Origin: JAAXKN01 sp036261625
Lineage (GTDB): Bacteria; Bacteroidota; Ignavibacteria; Ignavibacteriales; SURF-24
Direction: 5' to 3'
Assembly (NCBI GenBank): GCA_036261625.1
Contig: DATAKL010000049.1
Location: 62,001 to 126,000, forward strand
Length of the DNA stretch: 64,000 nucleotides
The notes below the pieces were generated by a model. It had not been told where the DNA came from, did not search any database, and was given only the letters and a program-made list of their open reading frames with translations. Each line of letters opens with the position of its first letter. Position 1 is the stretch's first letter. The position numbers were made by a program, and so were the translations under genes. Positions 40,707 through 50,176 of this stretch are shown here, one piece after another.

Positions 40707-41364
40707 TTCAATAATTGAAGCGCTGATTTTTGCTTCGGATGAATCGATTTCGGCCGCTGAAGTGGTAAAAGCCGTTAAGGAAATTGACGGTGAGGACACC
40801 TCTTTGACGGCCTCGGACGTTGAAAAGTGCGTCGATGAGCTGAATGAAAAGTATGCCTCTCAGGAGCTTTCTTTCTTTATCACCAAAGTGGCAAACGGAT
40901 TCCTTTTTGCAACCAGACCCGAGTTCGGCAAATACGTGGGTTTTCTTTCTACTGAAAAGAGTAAAAGACGGCTCAGCCAGGCGGCACTGGAGACTCTTGC
41001 CATTATTGCCTACAAGCAGCCGATTACAAAACCGGAACTTGAGGCCATACGGGGCGTAAACTCAGACTATATACTAAACATGCTCCTTGAGAAAAACCTG
41101 ATTACAATTACCGGGCGCTCGGAAACCATAGGACGCCCCCTTTTATACGGCACAACTGAGGAATTCCTCAAGTATTTCGGCCTTTATAATATTGCCGATC
41201 TGCCGAAACCCCGTGAAATTGAAGAGATTATGAAGGATCAGGATTTTATAGAACAAAAACAAAAAATTATGATGAATGCAATAGAAGAAAACCTTGAAAA
41301 CAGTACCAGTACGGAATCGGACAGCAGTGACAGTGATGAGGGTGGTTATGATGAGATTGAATAG
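40690..41364 (+). CDS. scpB: Segregation and condensation protein B
   Basis: The 224-residue protein has two winged-helix domains: IYNSIIEALIFASDESISAA at the start, then RLSQAALETLAIIAYKQPIT and GRPLLYGTTEEFLKYFGL, the family signature. Its acidic tail (STSTESDSSDSDEGG) is species-specific. It dimerises and binds ScpA to stabilise the condensin. The start ATG lies within the scpA end and its stop lies within the start of the pseudouridine synthase gene. Confidence 0.93.
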   Translation: MEKIYNSIIEALIFASDESISAAEVVKAVKEIDGEDTSLTASDVEKCVDELNEKYASQELSFFITKVANGFLFATRPEFGKYVGFLSTEKSKRRLSQAALETLAIIAYKQPITKPELEAIRGVNSDYILNMLLEKNLITITGRSETIGRPLLYGTTEEFLKYFGLYNIADLPKPREIEEIMKDQDFIEQKQKIMMNAIEENLENSTSTESDSSDSDEGGYDEIE

Positions 41365-42055
41365 ATATTTATCTGAATGCGGTCTGGGCTCCAGACGCAA
41401 AGTTGAAGAATTTATTCTTCAGGGCAGGGTGGAAATTAACGGTAAAACCATAGACCAGCTTGCCTATAATGTCGATCCGGATCGTGACACGGTTACTTTT
41501 GACGGCGAAAAGGTAAAGCGCCAGATGAAAGCCTATTACCTTCTTAACAAGCCCAAGGGCTTCGTCACTACTACAAGCGACGAGAAGAAGAGAAGAACCG
41601 TCATGGAACTCATTAAAACAAATGTTAAGGTGGTCCCGGTAGGAAGACTGGACTATAATACTACAGGCGTGCTGCTATTAACAAATGACGGCGACTTTAC
41701 AAATTATCTTCTGCACCCGAATAATAAGGTAAGAAGAGTATACAGGGCTGTTTTAGATAAGCCTTTAGATCCGAAAGACAAGGAGAAGATGCTCAAAGGA
41801 ATCTACCTTGATGGGAAAAAAGGCAGGTTTGAAGAAATCATTGTGACAAAAAAGAGCACTATTGTAAATGTAATTGCCATCGAGGGACGTAATCATTTCG
41901 TGAAGAATATGTTTCAGGCTCTTGGATACAACGTAGTTGAACTTTCAAGAATAAATTACGGCGGCATCACTCTAGGGGACTTGCCCCCGGGAGGCTGGCG
42001 TGAACTGACAGCAGCTGAAATTAACAGTATCACAAAAAAATATGACAAACTATAA
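41348..42055 (+). CDS. 23S rRNA pseudouridine synthase, RluB/RsuA family
   Basis: The true start is ATG 41348 or 41351 (both after GAGGG, 41338-41342), not the 41294 opening, because the family starts with MRLNRYLSECGLGSRRKVEE. The 236-residue enzyme has an N-terminal S4 RNA-binding domain (about 1-62) and a catalytic core with GRLDYNTTGVLLLTNDGDF carrying the conserved Asp, and LSRINYGGITLGDLPPGGWR near the end. It isomerises uridine in rRNA (position not deducible; RluB-type assignment by architecture). It overlaps scpB by 17 bases and dacB by 14. Confidence 0.92.
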   Translation: MMRLNRYLSECGLGSRRKVEEFILQGRVEINGKTIDQLAYNVDPDRDTVTFDGEKVKRQMKAYYLLNKPKGFVTTTSDEKKRRTVMELIKTNVKVVPVGRLDYNTTGVLLLTNDGDFTNYLLHPNNKVRRVYRAVLDKPLDPKDKEKMLKGIYLDGKKGRFEEIIVTKKSTIVNVIAIEGRNHFVKNMFQALGYNVVELSRINYGGITLGDLPPGGWRELTAAEINSITKKYDKL

Positions 42056-43544
42056 GAAGTTATTTCTTTTAGGTTTTTTTCTCATGCAGAGTGTTCTCTG
42101 CGCCCAGAATTACCAGACGCCCTCATTCACGAAGTTCAATTCCTCGCGTATACAGGACTTCTGGCAGCAGATCGATGATATTTTCAATGACCCTAATTTC
42201 AACAACGCCAACTGGGGCGTTGTCATTAAATCGCTGGAGACCGGGGAGTACCTTTACAAAAGGAACGAAGACAAACTGATGATGCCGGCTAGCAACCTGA
42301 AACTCTTTACTACTTCTGCCGGTCTGATAGCGCTGGGGAAAAACTACAGATACAAAACCAGCCTGTATATGAACGGCACACTTGAAGGAAGCGTCTTAAA
42401 GGGTGACCTAATTGTTCAGGGCACAGGGGATCCGACAATTTCAGGGAGGTTTTATCAGGATGACGCCTATAAAGTCTTTAACGACTGGGCCGATACTCTT
42501 CTTTCACGCGGGATTGAGGAGATTACAGGAAACCTCATCGGCGACGACCAGATGTTTGATGAGAACGGCCTTGGAGAGGGATGGTCGTGGGATTATGAAT
42601 CTTACTGGTATTCGGCAGCAACGAGCGCAATTAGTTTTAACGATAACTGCGTCGATATTACGGTTAAACCGACAGAAGCAGGCAGGCAGGCAGTCTTGAC
42701 GCTGGTGCCCGAGACAAAGTATGTAACAATTATAAATAAGGTAGTTACCGTACCTAAGGATACTCCTGCAGATATAGACGTCTACAGGGAGCGCGGCACG
42801 AACATTATAACAGTATTCGGAAAGATTTCGGAAAACTCCGAAGAGTTTAAGACTTTCTCTACTATAAATAACCCGACACAGTTTTCACTGATTGTTCTCA
42901 AGGATATATTAAAGAAAAAAGGAATTGTTATAAGAGGCTACGCAACTGATATCGACGAGGAGAATATCAGTTTGGACTACACAAAGCTGAAGAAGATTTT
43001 CACCCATTACTCTGTGCCTCTTTCGGAAATCGTCAGGGTAATAAACAAGAACAGTCAGAATTTTTATGCCGAGCAGCTCTTAAAGACAATCGGGCTTGTA
43101 AAATACGGCTTCGGTTCAATTGAAAACGGTGTAAAGGCTGTCAAGGATATCCTTCGGGAGATGGGAATCAATTCCGAAGATATGATTATGGCAGACGGCT
43201 CCGGGCTCTCGCGCCTGGATCTTGTTACGCCCAGACAGGTTGTGGATCTGTTAAACTATATGTACAAGCACGAGTCTTTCCCGGTATTTTACCAGACTCT
43301 GCCTATAGCCGGCGTTGACGGCTCACTCGCGCGCCGCATGCTAAGGAGCAAGGCAGAAAACAACGTCCGCGCCAAGACAGGATATCTGGGCGGTGTACGG
43401 TCTCTCTGCGGATATGTCCACACGGCAGACAACGAACCCGTTGTATTTTCAATTATTGTAAATAATTACATTGTGCCTGCTACACTGGCCGATAACCTTC
43501 AGGATCTGGTTTGTTTAAGGCTGGCGAATTTTTCAAGAAAATAA
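42042..43544 (+). CDS. dacB: D-alanyl-D-alanine carboxypeptidase/endopeptidase (PBP4 type)
   Basis: The 500-residue periplasmic penicillin-binding protein has a signal peptide (YKKLFLLGFFLMQSVLCAQ). Motif 1 is PASNLK with nucleophile S84 and K87; motif 2 is KNSQNFYAEQLLK (SxN); motif 3 is RAKTGYLGGV (KTG). The large inserted domain between motifs 1 and 2 is characteristic of the S13 class. It trims or cleaves D-Ala cross-links in peptidoglycan. Its start overlaps the pseudouridine synthase by 14 bases, and lysS follows after 24. Confidence 0.94.
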   Translation: MTNYKKLFLLGFFLMQSVLCAQNYQTPSFTKFNSSRIQDFWQQIDDIFNDPNFNNANWGVVIKSLETGEYLYKRNEDKLMMPASNLKLFTTSAGLIALGKNYRYKTSLYMNGTLEGSVLKGDLIVQGTGDPTISGRFYQDDAYKVFNDWADTLLSRGIEEITGNLIGDDQMFDENGLGEGWSWDYESYWYSAATSAISFNDNCVDITVKPTEAGRQAVLTLVPETKYVTIINKVVTVPKDTPADIDVYRERGTNIITVFGKISENSEEFKTFSTINNPTQFSLIVLKDILKKKGIVIRGYATDIDEENISLDYTKLKKIFTHYSVPLSEIVRVINKNSQNFYAEQLLKTIGLVKYGFGSIENGVKAVKDILREMGINSEDMIMADGSGLSRLDLVTPRQVVDLLNYMYKHESFPVFYQTLPIAGVDGSLARRMLRSKAENNVRAKTGYLGGVRSLCGYVHTADNEPVVFSIIVNNYIVPATLADNLQDLVCLRLANFSRK

Positions 43545-43568
43545 AGATAGACAATAAAAGGAGGATTT

Positions 43569-45074
43569 TTGGAAACCAATTTCAATGAGGATATAAATAC
43601 TCTGGTCAAAAGACGGCTCGAAGAATTAGAAGAGCTTCAGAAAAGAAACCTGGAAGCTTATGCTTATGAGTTTGACGTAAACGCCTATTCAAATGATATA
43701 AAATCTGAATTCCAGGAAGGCACCGAAAAAAACGTCAGGATAGCAGGACGCATCATGGCACTTAGGCGCATGGGCAAGGCCTCGTTTGCCCACGTTCAGG
43801 ATAAGCAGGGGAGAATCCAGATCTATCTTAAGAAAGATGATATAGGAGAGGAATACGACACTTTCAAGCTCATGGATATTGGCGATATTATTGGCGTTGA
43901 AGGGTTCGTCTTTAAGACAAAAACCGGCGAAACATCCGTCCACGCCAAAAGCCTTAAGCTCCTCTCGAAGTCAATCCGTCCCATACCGATTGCAAAAGAA
44001 GTTACAGATGAAAACGGCAACAAGGTCATCTTCGACCAGTTTGCCGATAAGGAACTCCGCTACCGCCAGCGCTACGTGGATCTGATCGTAAACCCCGAGG
44101 TCAGGGACGTTTTCATAAAAAGGAGCCGCATAATTTCAGCCTTAAGAAACTTCCTCGATTCGAAGGGTTATCTTGAAGTTGAAACCCCCGTGCTTCAGCC
44201 TATGTACGGCGGTGCCGCGGCAAGGCCTTTTGTTACGCACCACAACGCACTCGATATCCCTCTGTATCTCAGAATAGCCGACGAGCTTTACTTAAAGCGC
44301 CTTATTGTGGGCGGCTTCGACGGAGTTTATGAGATATCAAAGGATTTCCGTAACGAGGGTATGGACAAGACCCACAACCCTGAATTTTCCATGATGGAAC
44401 TCTACGTGGCATACAAGGACTATAACTGGATGATGTCCTTTGTTGAGGAGATGGTGGCCCATGTGTGCACGACTGTATTCGGCACAACAGAGTTTGAAAT
44501 AGAAGGGCAGAAAATAAACTTCAAGCCGCCATGGAACAGGGTTTCCATGGTTGAAGCAATAAAGGATGCCGCGGGTCTTGACGTCATGCAGGCTTCATAC
44601 GATGAAGTTAAGGCTGCATGCAGAAAGTTCGGAGCGCCGTTAGGCGGAGGCGAAAGCAAGGGTAAACTAATCGATAACCTTTTTGAGGTTACAGTTCAGG
44701 ATAAACTTATTCAGCCGACATTCCTTATGGATTATCCTCTTGAAATGTCGCCTTTGGCTAAAAAGCACAGGACAAAGGAAGGACTGGTTGAAAGATTTGA
44801 AGGTTTCGTCCTGGGGCGTGAGATCTGCAACGCCTTCAGCGAGCTCAACGATCCGATTGACCAGAAGATGAGGTTTGAGGACCAGGTTAAAATGAGGGAA
44901 GCCGGCGACGAGGAAGCTCATCAGATTGATGAGGACTTTGTGCGCGCACTTGAATACGGCATGCCTCCAACGGCAGGCCTGGGAATAGGTGTCGACCGTC
45001 TGGTAATGCTTCTTACAAACCAGCCTTCGATTCGCGACGTGATTTTATTCCCGCAGATGAAACCTGAAAAATAA
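43569..45074 (+). CDS. lysS: Lysyl-tRNA synthetase, class II
   Basis: The 501-residue enzyme has an N-terminal OB-fold anticodon domain (about 50-160; KNVRIAGRIMALRRMGKASF) and a class II catalytic core: motif 1 RSRIISALRNFLDSKGYLEV with ETPVLQPMYGGAAARPF, motif 2 FRNEGMDKTHNPEFSMMELY, and motif 3 GLGIGVDRLVMLL at the end. The start codon is TTG at 43569 with GGAGGA upstream. It charges tRNA-Lys. It ends the gene run starting with scpA; a terminator follows. Confidence 0.96.
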   Translation: METNFNEDINTLVKRRLEELEELQKRNLEAYAYEFDVNAYSNDIKSEFQEGTEKNVRIAGRIMALRRMGKASFAHVQDKQGRIQIYLKKDDIGEEYDTFKLMDIGDIIGVEGFVFKTKTGETSVHAKSLKLLSKSIRPIPIAKEVTDENGNKVIFDQFADKELRYRQRYVDLIVNPEVRDVFIKRSRIISALRNFLDSKGYLEVETPVLQPMYGGAAARPFVTHHNALDIPLYLRIADELYLKRLIVGGFDGVYEISKDFRNEGMDKTHNPEFSMMELYVAYKDYNWMMSFVEEMVAHVCTTVFGTTEFEIEGQKINFKPPWNRVSMVEAIKDAAGLDVMQASYDEVKAACRKFGAPLGGGESKGKLIDNLFEVTVQDKLIQPTFLMDYPLEMSPLAKKHRTKEGLVERFEGFVLGREICNAFSELNDPIDQKMRFEDQVKMREAGDEEAHQIDEDFVRALEYGMPPTAGLGIGVDRLVMLLTNQPSIRDVILFPQMKPEK

Positions 45075-45094
45075 TCTTCTGCCGGTTTGTTTAC

Positions 45095-45132
45095 AGGGAC
45101 AAGATGCCAGTATGGCGCCTTGTCCCTTTTTG
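45095..45132 (+). terminator. Rho-independent terminator after lysS
   Basis: Arms AGGGACAAG (45095-45103) and CTTGTCCCT (45119-45127) with an inner short hairpin (TGCCA and TGGCG), followed by TTTTTGTTTT. Confidence 0.8.
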
Positions 45133-45186
45133 TTTTATATTAAGTTCACTTTTATTTAAATTAGCAGAAGCATTTACCGGATTCTG

Positions 45187-46125
45187 ATGAAACTTATTTT
45201 TCTTTTTCTCTTTGCTGCTCTAGCCCCGATGTGCCTCAGCTGTACCACACAGTCTGTGCAGCCTTCAGGGCCTGAAGGTGAATACGGTTTAACTGCTTTT
45301 GATTCTCTTTCCATACCAATCGGGAAAAATACGGAATTAAAATCCGGGGATCCTTTTGACACCGGCCTGGATTATAAACTCCTTGCAGGCCTTGGTGCAG
45401 CCTATCTGGGATCGGGCTTTGCTTTCCACAAGTACATGGAAAAGCAGTGGTGGCAGAGCCCTTCGAAATTTTATTTTTCAAATGATTATTGGAGTAAGTT
45501 ATCAAATTTTAATAAATTTAGTCACTTCTATTCGGTAAATTTGCTCGGGCATTTATTCTCCGGCGCCTACGAAGCCGCAGGCATGCAGGCCTTAGGCTCA
45601 ACCTGGTACAGTTCACTTTCAGCCCTTGCATATATGTCCTATATCGAAATGGAAAACGGACTAAATAAAGGTAACGGCTTCAGCGTGTCGAACTTTTCCT
45701 TTGACATTCTGGGAACTGCTTTCTATATAGGACAGTATTACATTCCGGAGATAAAAAGCTTTATGCCCAAAGTGAGTTACAGGCCGACAGGCGGTCTTAA
45801 ATCAGGAAAGCATGTACTCTTCGATGATTTCGCCGGGCAAAGGTACTGGATGGGTGTGCGTGTAAAGGAATTTCTGCCTGAGAGGATATCGAAATACTGG
45901 CCTTCATTTATTATGGTTGCAGCGGGGGCAGGCATTGAAGAAAATAATGATTCTGAGAAGTATGGCCCTATGGAGTTCTTCGTGGCCCTGGATCTGGATG
46001 CAGAGAAACTTCCGTTATACGGGCCTTTCTGGCAGTTTGTAAAAAACACCCTTAACTATATCCATTTTCCTATGCCGGGTCTAAGGGTGACACAAAAGAG
46101 CGCCGTGTTCATGTTTTGTTTCTGA
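45187..46125 (+). CDS. DUF2279 family exported protein
   Basis: The 312-residue product has an N-terminal signal sequence (LIFLFLFAALAPMCLSC; the CLSC is an imperfect lipobox). Residues about 100-190 carry the DUF2279 pattern: NFNKFSHFYSVNLLGHLFSG, GSTWYSSLSALAYMSYIEME and FSVSNFSFDILGTAFYIGQY. This family of Bacteroidota envelope proteins with a short hydrophobic hairpin region has no known biochemical role. A barrel-like C-terminus ends in SAVFMFCF. A 31-base gap, with a small hairpin (CTTTTC ... GAAAAG, 46132-46149), precedes a glycosyltransferase, so it may be co-transcribed. Confidence 0.78.
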   Translation: MKLIFLFLFAALAPMCLSCTTQSVQPSGPEGEYGLTAFDSLSIPIGKNTELKSGDPFDTGLDYKLLAGLGAAYLGSGFAFHKYMEKQWWQSPSKFYFSNDYWSKLSNFNKFSHFYSVNLLGHLFSGAYEAAGMQALGSTWYSSLSALAYMSYIEMENGLNKGNGFSVSNFSFDILGTAFYIGQYYIPEIKSFMPKVSYRPTGGLKSGKHVLFDDFAGQRYWMGVRVKEFLPERISKYWPSFIMVAAGAGIEENNDSEKYGPMEFFVALDLDAEKLPLYGPFWQFVKNTLNYIHFPMPGLRVTQKSAVFMFCF

Positions 46126-46156
46126 GAAGGGCTTTTCCTTAAAGAAAAGGTGAAAT

Positions 46157-46885
46157 TTGAAATATAGTATAATAATACCAACATTAAACGAAGAGAAATT
46201 GCTGCCTAATATTCTGAACCAGATTAAAGAGGGCGGAATACTCGATCGTTTTGATGCTGAACTTATAATTTCCGACGGTGCAAGCACCGATAAGACGCTT
46301 TTAATTGCAGGGGACTACACAGATAAACTTGTCCTGCATACCAGGCCGGAAAGGCAGAATATTTCGGAAGGGCGTAACGCGGGAGCAAAATGCGCAAAAG
46401 GGGAAATACTCATATTTCTTGGTGCCGATATTGTCTTTATGGATATTAACCGTTTTTTTGAGTTTGTAGCGGCTAAATTTCTTAAAAGCAGTTATCTTGC
46501 AATGACATGTAACGTTAAGATATTCCCATGGGAGGAAAGGACAAGCGACCGCTTCTTCCACTCCATACTGAACACGTATTTTTACCTCCTGAACGTTTTC
46601 GGCGTGGGTATGGGGCGCGGGGAATGCCAGATCATAAGACGCGATGTGTTTTCCCATTTTAACGGCTACAACGAACAGCTGGCGGCCGGGGAAGACTTCG
46701 ACCTTTTTAAGCGCGTCAGAAAAAAAGGAAAAATCCTCTACGCAAAAAAACTTTGCGTCTATGAATCCCCCAGGCGCTACAGAAAATACGGTTACCTGAA
46801 CGTTTGTAAAATGTGGTTTATAAACGCCTTCTTTGTAATTTTTATGAAAAAATCTCTGGCTCAGGAATGGGAACAAATAAGATAA
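46157..46885 (+). CDS. Family 2 glycosyltransferase
   Basis: A 242-residue GT-A fold enzyme that starts with TTG. It opens with YSIIIPTLNEEKLLPNILNQ, has an ISDGASTDKT loop, NISEGRNAGAKCAKGEILIF and a DxD-like FLGADIVF, then GEDFDLFKRVRKKGKILYA, the acceptor-side ED motif. Substrate and acceptor are unknown; family 2 members often use UDP- or dTDP-sugars. A short hydrophobic end (MWFINAFFVIFMKKS) may tether it to the inner membrane. It overlaps the following Wzi-like gene by 19 bases, suggesting a joint role in surface glycan. Confidence 0.85.
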   Translation: MKYSIIIPTLNEEKLLPNILNQIKEGGILDRFDAELIISDGASTDKTLLIAGDYTDKLVLHTRPERQNISEGRNAGAKCAKGEILIFLGADIVFMDINRFFEFVAAKFLKSSYLAMTCNVKIFPWEERTSDRFFHSILNTYFYLLNVFGVGMGRGECQIIRRDVFSHFNGYNEQLAAGEDFDLFKRVRKKGKILYAKKLCVYESPRRYRKYGYLNVCKMWFINAFFVIFMKKSLAQEWEQIR

Positions 46886-48552
46886 TTGCAGCCATTATAT
46901 TTCTTCTGGCAGCCTTCTCAGTTAATGCTTTTGCGCAGGCTGAATACGTGCCTTATAATCATCCCGTCTACGATTTTTTGGAAAGGATGAACACGCTTCA
47001 TCACATTTCAGGATTTAACGATTTTGAAAGGCCTCTTACAAGAAGAACTATTGCAGGTTACCTCCGGGATGTTATTCCTGGGGAAAACAGTCTCGATTAT
47101 TCCGACCAGAGACTCCTGGATGATTTTAAGAATGAATTTGAATATGAACTTTACGGTACGCTTAAAGCTTCACAAAGTCTTATTTCCGACTCCAGCTTCA
47201 GTTTCTTTTGGCAGGGGCCCAAGTATCTTTACAGCTATACGGATTCAGCTAAAGCTGCCGTTTTTATGGATCTTGCTGGAGACTTTGAGTCCATCTTTGA
47301 AAAGAGCATGAAGCCAGAAGAAACCTCCAGTGCAGCCTTCCTGCGCTGGGGAGGCTCGATAAGAGGAACGTTCCTGAATAAATTCGGATTTTACATAAAG
47401 GGTACGAACGGGAAGCTCTGGGGAAGCAAAAGTGCGGCCCGGAGTGTAAATGAACTTAAATTTAACTATAAGCTTAACGCCAACCCGAACCTTGTTACGG
47501 CAACCGATTACTTTGATAATTCAGAAGGCTACTTGTCGGCTGACTTCGATCTTGTTAGATTTAAGATCGGGCGCGATCAGAATCTGATCGGCTACGGACC
47601 CGTAAGAAATATCTTAGGAGATAACACGCCGCAGTTTGATTATCTGTCAATGGCATTTAAATATAAGTTCATCTCATTTTCTTACATGCATGCAAAGCTC
47701 CTCGGGAATATGACGAGCTACGTGGACCCATTGCAGGGGGAAATCAAGCAGGTGGATGAGAAATACATGGGATATCACCGTCTGGGGATTGACATTTCAA
47801 AAGATTTCTCGCTTGGCGCCGGGGAACTCATCGTTTACTCCAAACGCTCCCTTGACCTGTCGTACCTTAATCCTTTTAACTTTTATAAAGCCGTTGAGCA
47901 TTCAAATCAGGACAGGGATAACTCAATGCTGTTCTTTGACCTGGCAAATTATTCCATTAAAGGCCTTAAAGCCGCGGCTTCTGTTTTCATTGACGACATA
48001 GATTTCGGCAAGCTGGGCACCGGATGGTTCGGAAACCAGCTCATGTACGACCTGTACCTGAAAAGCTATAATCTTTACGGATACTTGCCTGTGGATTTAG
48101 GATTTGAGTACTTAAGGGTTGAGCCTTACGTCTTTACGCACAGAATTACAGACAACAACTATACAAACATGTCCTACAGCCTGGCAAGCCCTGTTCAGCC
48201 GAACAGCGACATGTATCTTTTCGAGGTTAATTACCGCATGACGAACAGGCTCACCTTCTCAGGGCAGTTTACATTCTCGCGTCACGGGGCAAACCTTATG
48301 GCCGCAGACGGAAGCCTTATCAGGAATTATGGGGGCGATGTTCAGTTCGGGCACAGGAACGAGGATCCGGTGAAGGTTAAATTCCTTGAAGGGGAGAGGG
48401 AATATTACAGAAGTATTTCTTTTTCCAGTGTTTTTGAACCTGTAAAAAATTATTATATTTCAGCAAGGGTACTTTTTCAGAATAACTCACTGCAGAACGT
48501 CCCCAGCCGGAAATTTCTGGCAGCTTACTTTCTTATAAATATTGGAATTTAA
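46867..48552 (+). CDS. Capsule-assembly Wzi-like outer membrane barrel protein
   Basis: The ATG at 46867 gives 561 residues with a signal peptide (KIIAAIIFLLAAFSVNAFAQ); the open frame from 46813 only reads through the glycosyltransferase end. The mature part begins AEYVPYNHPVYDFLERMNTL, typical of Bacteroidota proteins annotated as capsule assembly Wzi family, and continues with many aromatic amphipathic strands ending in AAYFLINIGI. Wzi anchors capsular polysaccharide at the outer surface. The adjacent glycosyltransferase supports this. The assignment is by N-terminal pattern and barrel character; no ligand-binding residue can be pinpointed. Confidence 0.62.
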   Translation: MGTNKIIAAIIFLLAAFSVNAFAQAEYVPYNHPVYDFLERMNTLHHISGFNDFERPLTRRTIAGYLRDVIPGENSLDYSDQRLLDDFKNEFEYELYGTLKASQSLISDSSFSFFWQGPKYLYSYTDSAKAAVFMDLAGDFESIFEKSMKPEETSSAAFLRWGGSIRGTFLNKFGFYIKGTNGKLWGSKSAARSVNELKFNYKLNANPNLVTATDYFDNSEGYLSADFDLVRFKIGRDQNLIGYGPVRNILGDNTPQFDYLSMAFKYKFISFSYMHAKLLGNMTSYVDPLQGEIKQVDEKYMGYHRLGIDISKDFSLGAGELIVYSKRSLDLSYLNPFNFYKAVEHSNQDRDNSMLFFDLANYSIKGLKAAASVFIDDIDFGKLGTGWFGNQLMYDLYLKSYNLYGYLPVDLGFEYLRVEPYVFTHRITDNNYTNMSYSLASPVQPNSDMYLFEVNYRMTNRLTFSGQFTFSRHGANLMAADGSLIRNYGGDVQFGHRNEDPVKVKFLEGEREYYRSISFSSVFEPVKNYYISARVLFQNNSLQNVPSRKFLAAYFLINIGI

Positions 48553-48570
48553 TTTTGGAGCAAAATCCTG

Positions 48571-50175
48571 ATGGACTTTAATAGATTCAAAACTCCATTC
48601 ATTGCAGTTATTGTACTTACAATTGGAATTATACTTGGAATAGAAATTCAGAAGGTGGTTTCAAGCGATAACCTGCGTGAAGGCTTAAGAAAATTCGATG
48701 AAGTTTTGACATTCACAGACAAATATTACGTGGAAGATGTTGATTCGCATAAATTGATAGAAAATGCCATTACCGGCATGCTCGACAGTCTGGACCCTCA
48801 TTCGGTGTACATTCCGGCTAAACAGATGGAAAACGTGGAAGAGCAGTTCAGAGGCAACTTTGATGGCATAGGAATCGAGTTTCAGGTGGTAAACGATACT
48901 CTGACGGTCGTAAGCGCCATTACCGGGGGCCCCAGTGAGGCCTTGGGCATTACGGCCGGCGACAGAATTGTAAAGATAGATAACCAGCCCTGCATCGGAA
49001 TTACAACCGAACAGGTAAGGGAGAAGCTAAGAGGACCTGCAGGCTCGAAGGTAACTGTATCCATATTCCGCCCGGGAGTAAAAGGTGTTAATGACTATCA
49101 GATAGTGCGTAATAAAATACCTATTTATTCCGTAGATGCGCATTTTATGTACGACAACAAGACCGGCTACATCAGCCTTTCCAGGTTTTCTGAAACCTCA
49201 ACTCAGGAGATGCTCCAGGCTTTGGATGAACTCAGTAATAAAGGGATGAGGCGCCTCATCTTTGACCTCAGGAACAATCCAGGCGGATACATGACGCAGG
49301 CTTTTCAGATTGCGGACATGTTTATTGACGGCAATAAGATGATTGTTTATACAAAGGGCAGAAGAAGCGAGTTTAACGAGGAGTTTCATGCCTCGAAAAC
49401 TTATCCGTATGAAAAACTCCCCCTTATTATTCTTGTTAATTCAGGCAGCGCTTCGGCAAGCGAGATCGTCTCCGGAGCCGTGCAGGACTGGGACCGCGGC
49501 CTGATTTTAGGCGAGACCACCTTCGGCAAGGGACTCGTTCAGAGACAGTTTATGCTGCCCGATAATTCTGCCGTCAGACTTACAATATCACGCTACTATA
49601 CTCCTTCGGGGCGCCTGATTCAAAGGAGCTATAAAGATAAGAAAGACTATTTCCTGAATATACACTCCAAGACGCTAAACGACGGGCTTAATATACAGCA
49701 TAATGCCGAGAAGGATTCCTCAAGACCCGTCTTTAAGACCAACTCGGGAAGAATTGTATACGGAGGAGGAGGAATTACTCCCGACTATGTAGTCGCCTCG
49801 GAAAGACTTCAGCCTTATTCAGTTGCCTTAAGACGCGGCAATCTGTTCTACCTTTATGTCCTTAAGTACATGGATCAGCATGGCAAAGAGATTAATAAGA
49901 AGTATTCGAAGGATTTTACCTCCTTTAAGAAGAACTTCAATTTTTCTGACAGAGACCTGAATAATTTTGTTAAATTTGCCTCAGATAAAAAGGTGCCTTT
50001 TGTCAGGAGCGATTTTGAAAAGGATAAGGAATATATAAGAATACAGCTTAAGGCCTATATAGCAAGAGATATCTGGAGAAACGAGGGGTGGTATCAGACG
50101 CTTCTTGAAGCTGATAACCAGTTTAAGAAGGCACTGCAGGAATTTACAGAAGCTGAAAAACTATCAAAGCTATAA
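48571..50175 (+). CDS. C-terminal processing peptidase, S41 family (CtpA-like)
   Basis: The 534-residue serine protease has an N-terminal membrane anchor (FIAVIVLTIGIILGIEI), a PDZ domain (about 85-175; GIGIEFQVVNDTLTVVSAIT and LGITAGDRIVKIDNQP) and the S41 core. The catalytic dyad is S295 in GSASASE and K320 in TFGKG, spaced 25 residues as in D1-processing protease. A C-terminal domain (about 430-534) is Lys-rich and helical. It degrades or processes periplasmic proteins with hydrophobic C-termini. The DUF3108 gene starts two bases after its stop. Confidence 0.93.
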   Translation: MDFNRFKTPFIAVIVLTIGIILGIEIQKVVSSDNLREGLRKFDEVLTFTDKYYVEDVDSHKLIENAITGMLDSLDPHSVYIPAKQMENVEEQFRGNFDGIGIEFQVVNDTLTVVSAITGGPSEALGITAGDRIVKIDNQPCIGITTEQVREKLRGPAGSKVTVSIFRPGVKGVNDYQIVRNKIPIYSVDAHFMYDNKTGYISLSRFSETSTQEMLQALDELSNKGMRRLIFDLRNNPGGYMTQAFQIADMFIDGNKMIVYTKGRRSEFNEEFHASKTYPYEKLPLIILVNSGSASASEIVSGAVQDWDRGLILGETTFGKGLVQRQFMLPDNSAVRLTISRYYTPSGRLIQRSYKDKKDYFLNIHSKTLNDGLNIQHNAEKDSSRPVFKTNSGRIVYGGGGITPDYVVASERLQPYSVALRRGNLFYLYVLKYMDQHGKEINKKYSKDFTSFKKNFNFSDRDLNNFVKFASDKKVPFVRSDFEKDKEYIRIQLKAYIARDIWRNEGWYQTLLEADNQFKKALQEFTEAEKLSKL

Positions 50176-50176
50176 A

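Noticed and set aside
46301..46876. 191-codon minus-strand frame opposite the glycosyltransferase
   Set aside because: The plus strand carries clear family 2 glycosyltransferase motifs; the opposite frame has none.
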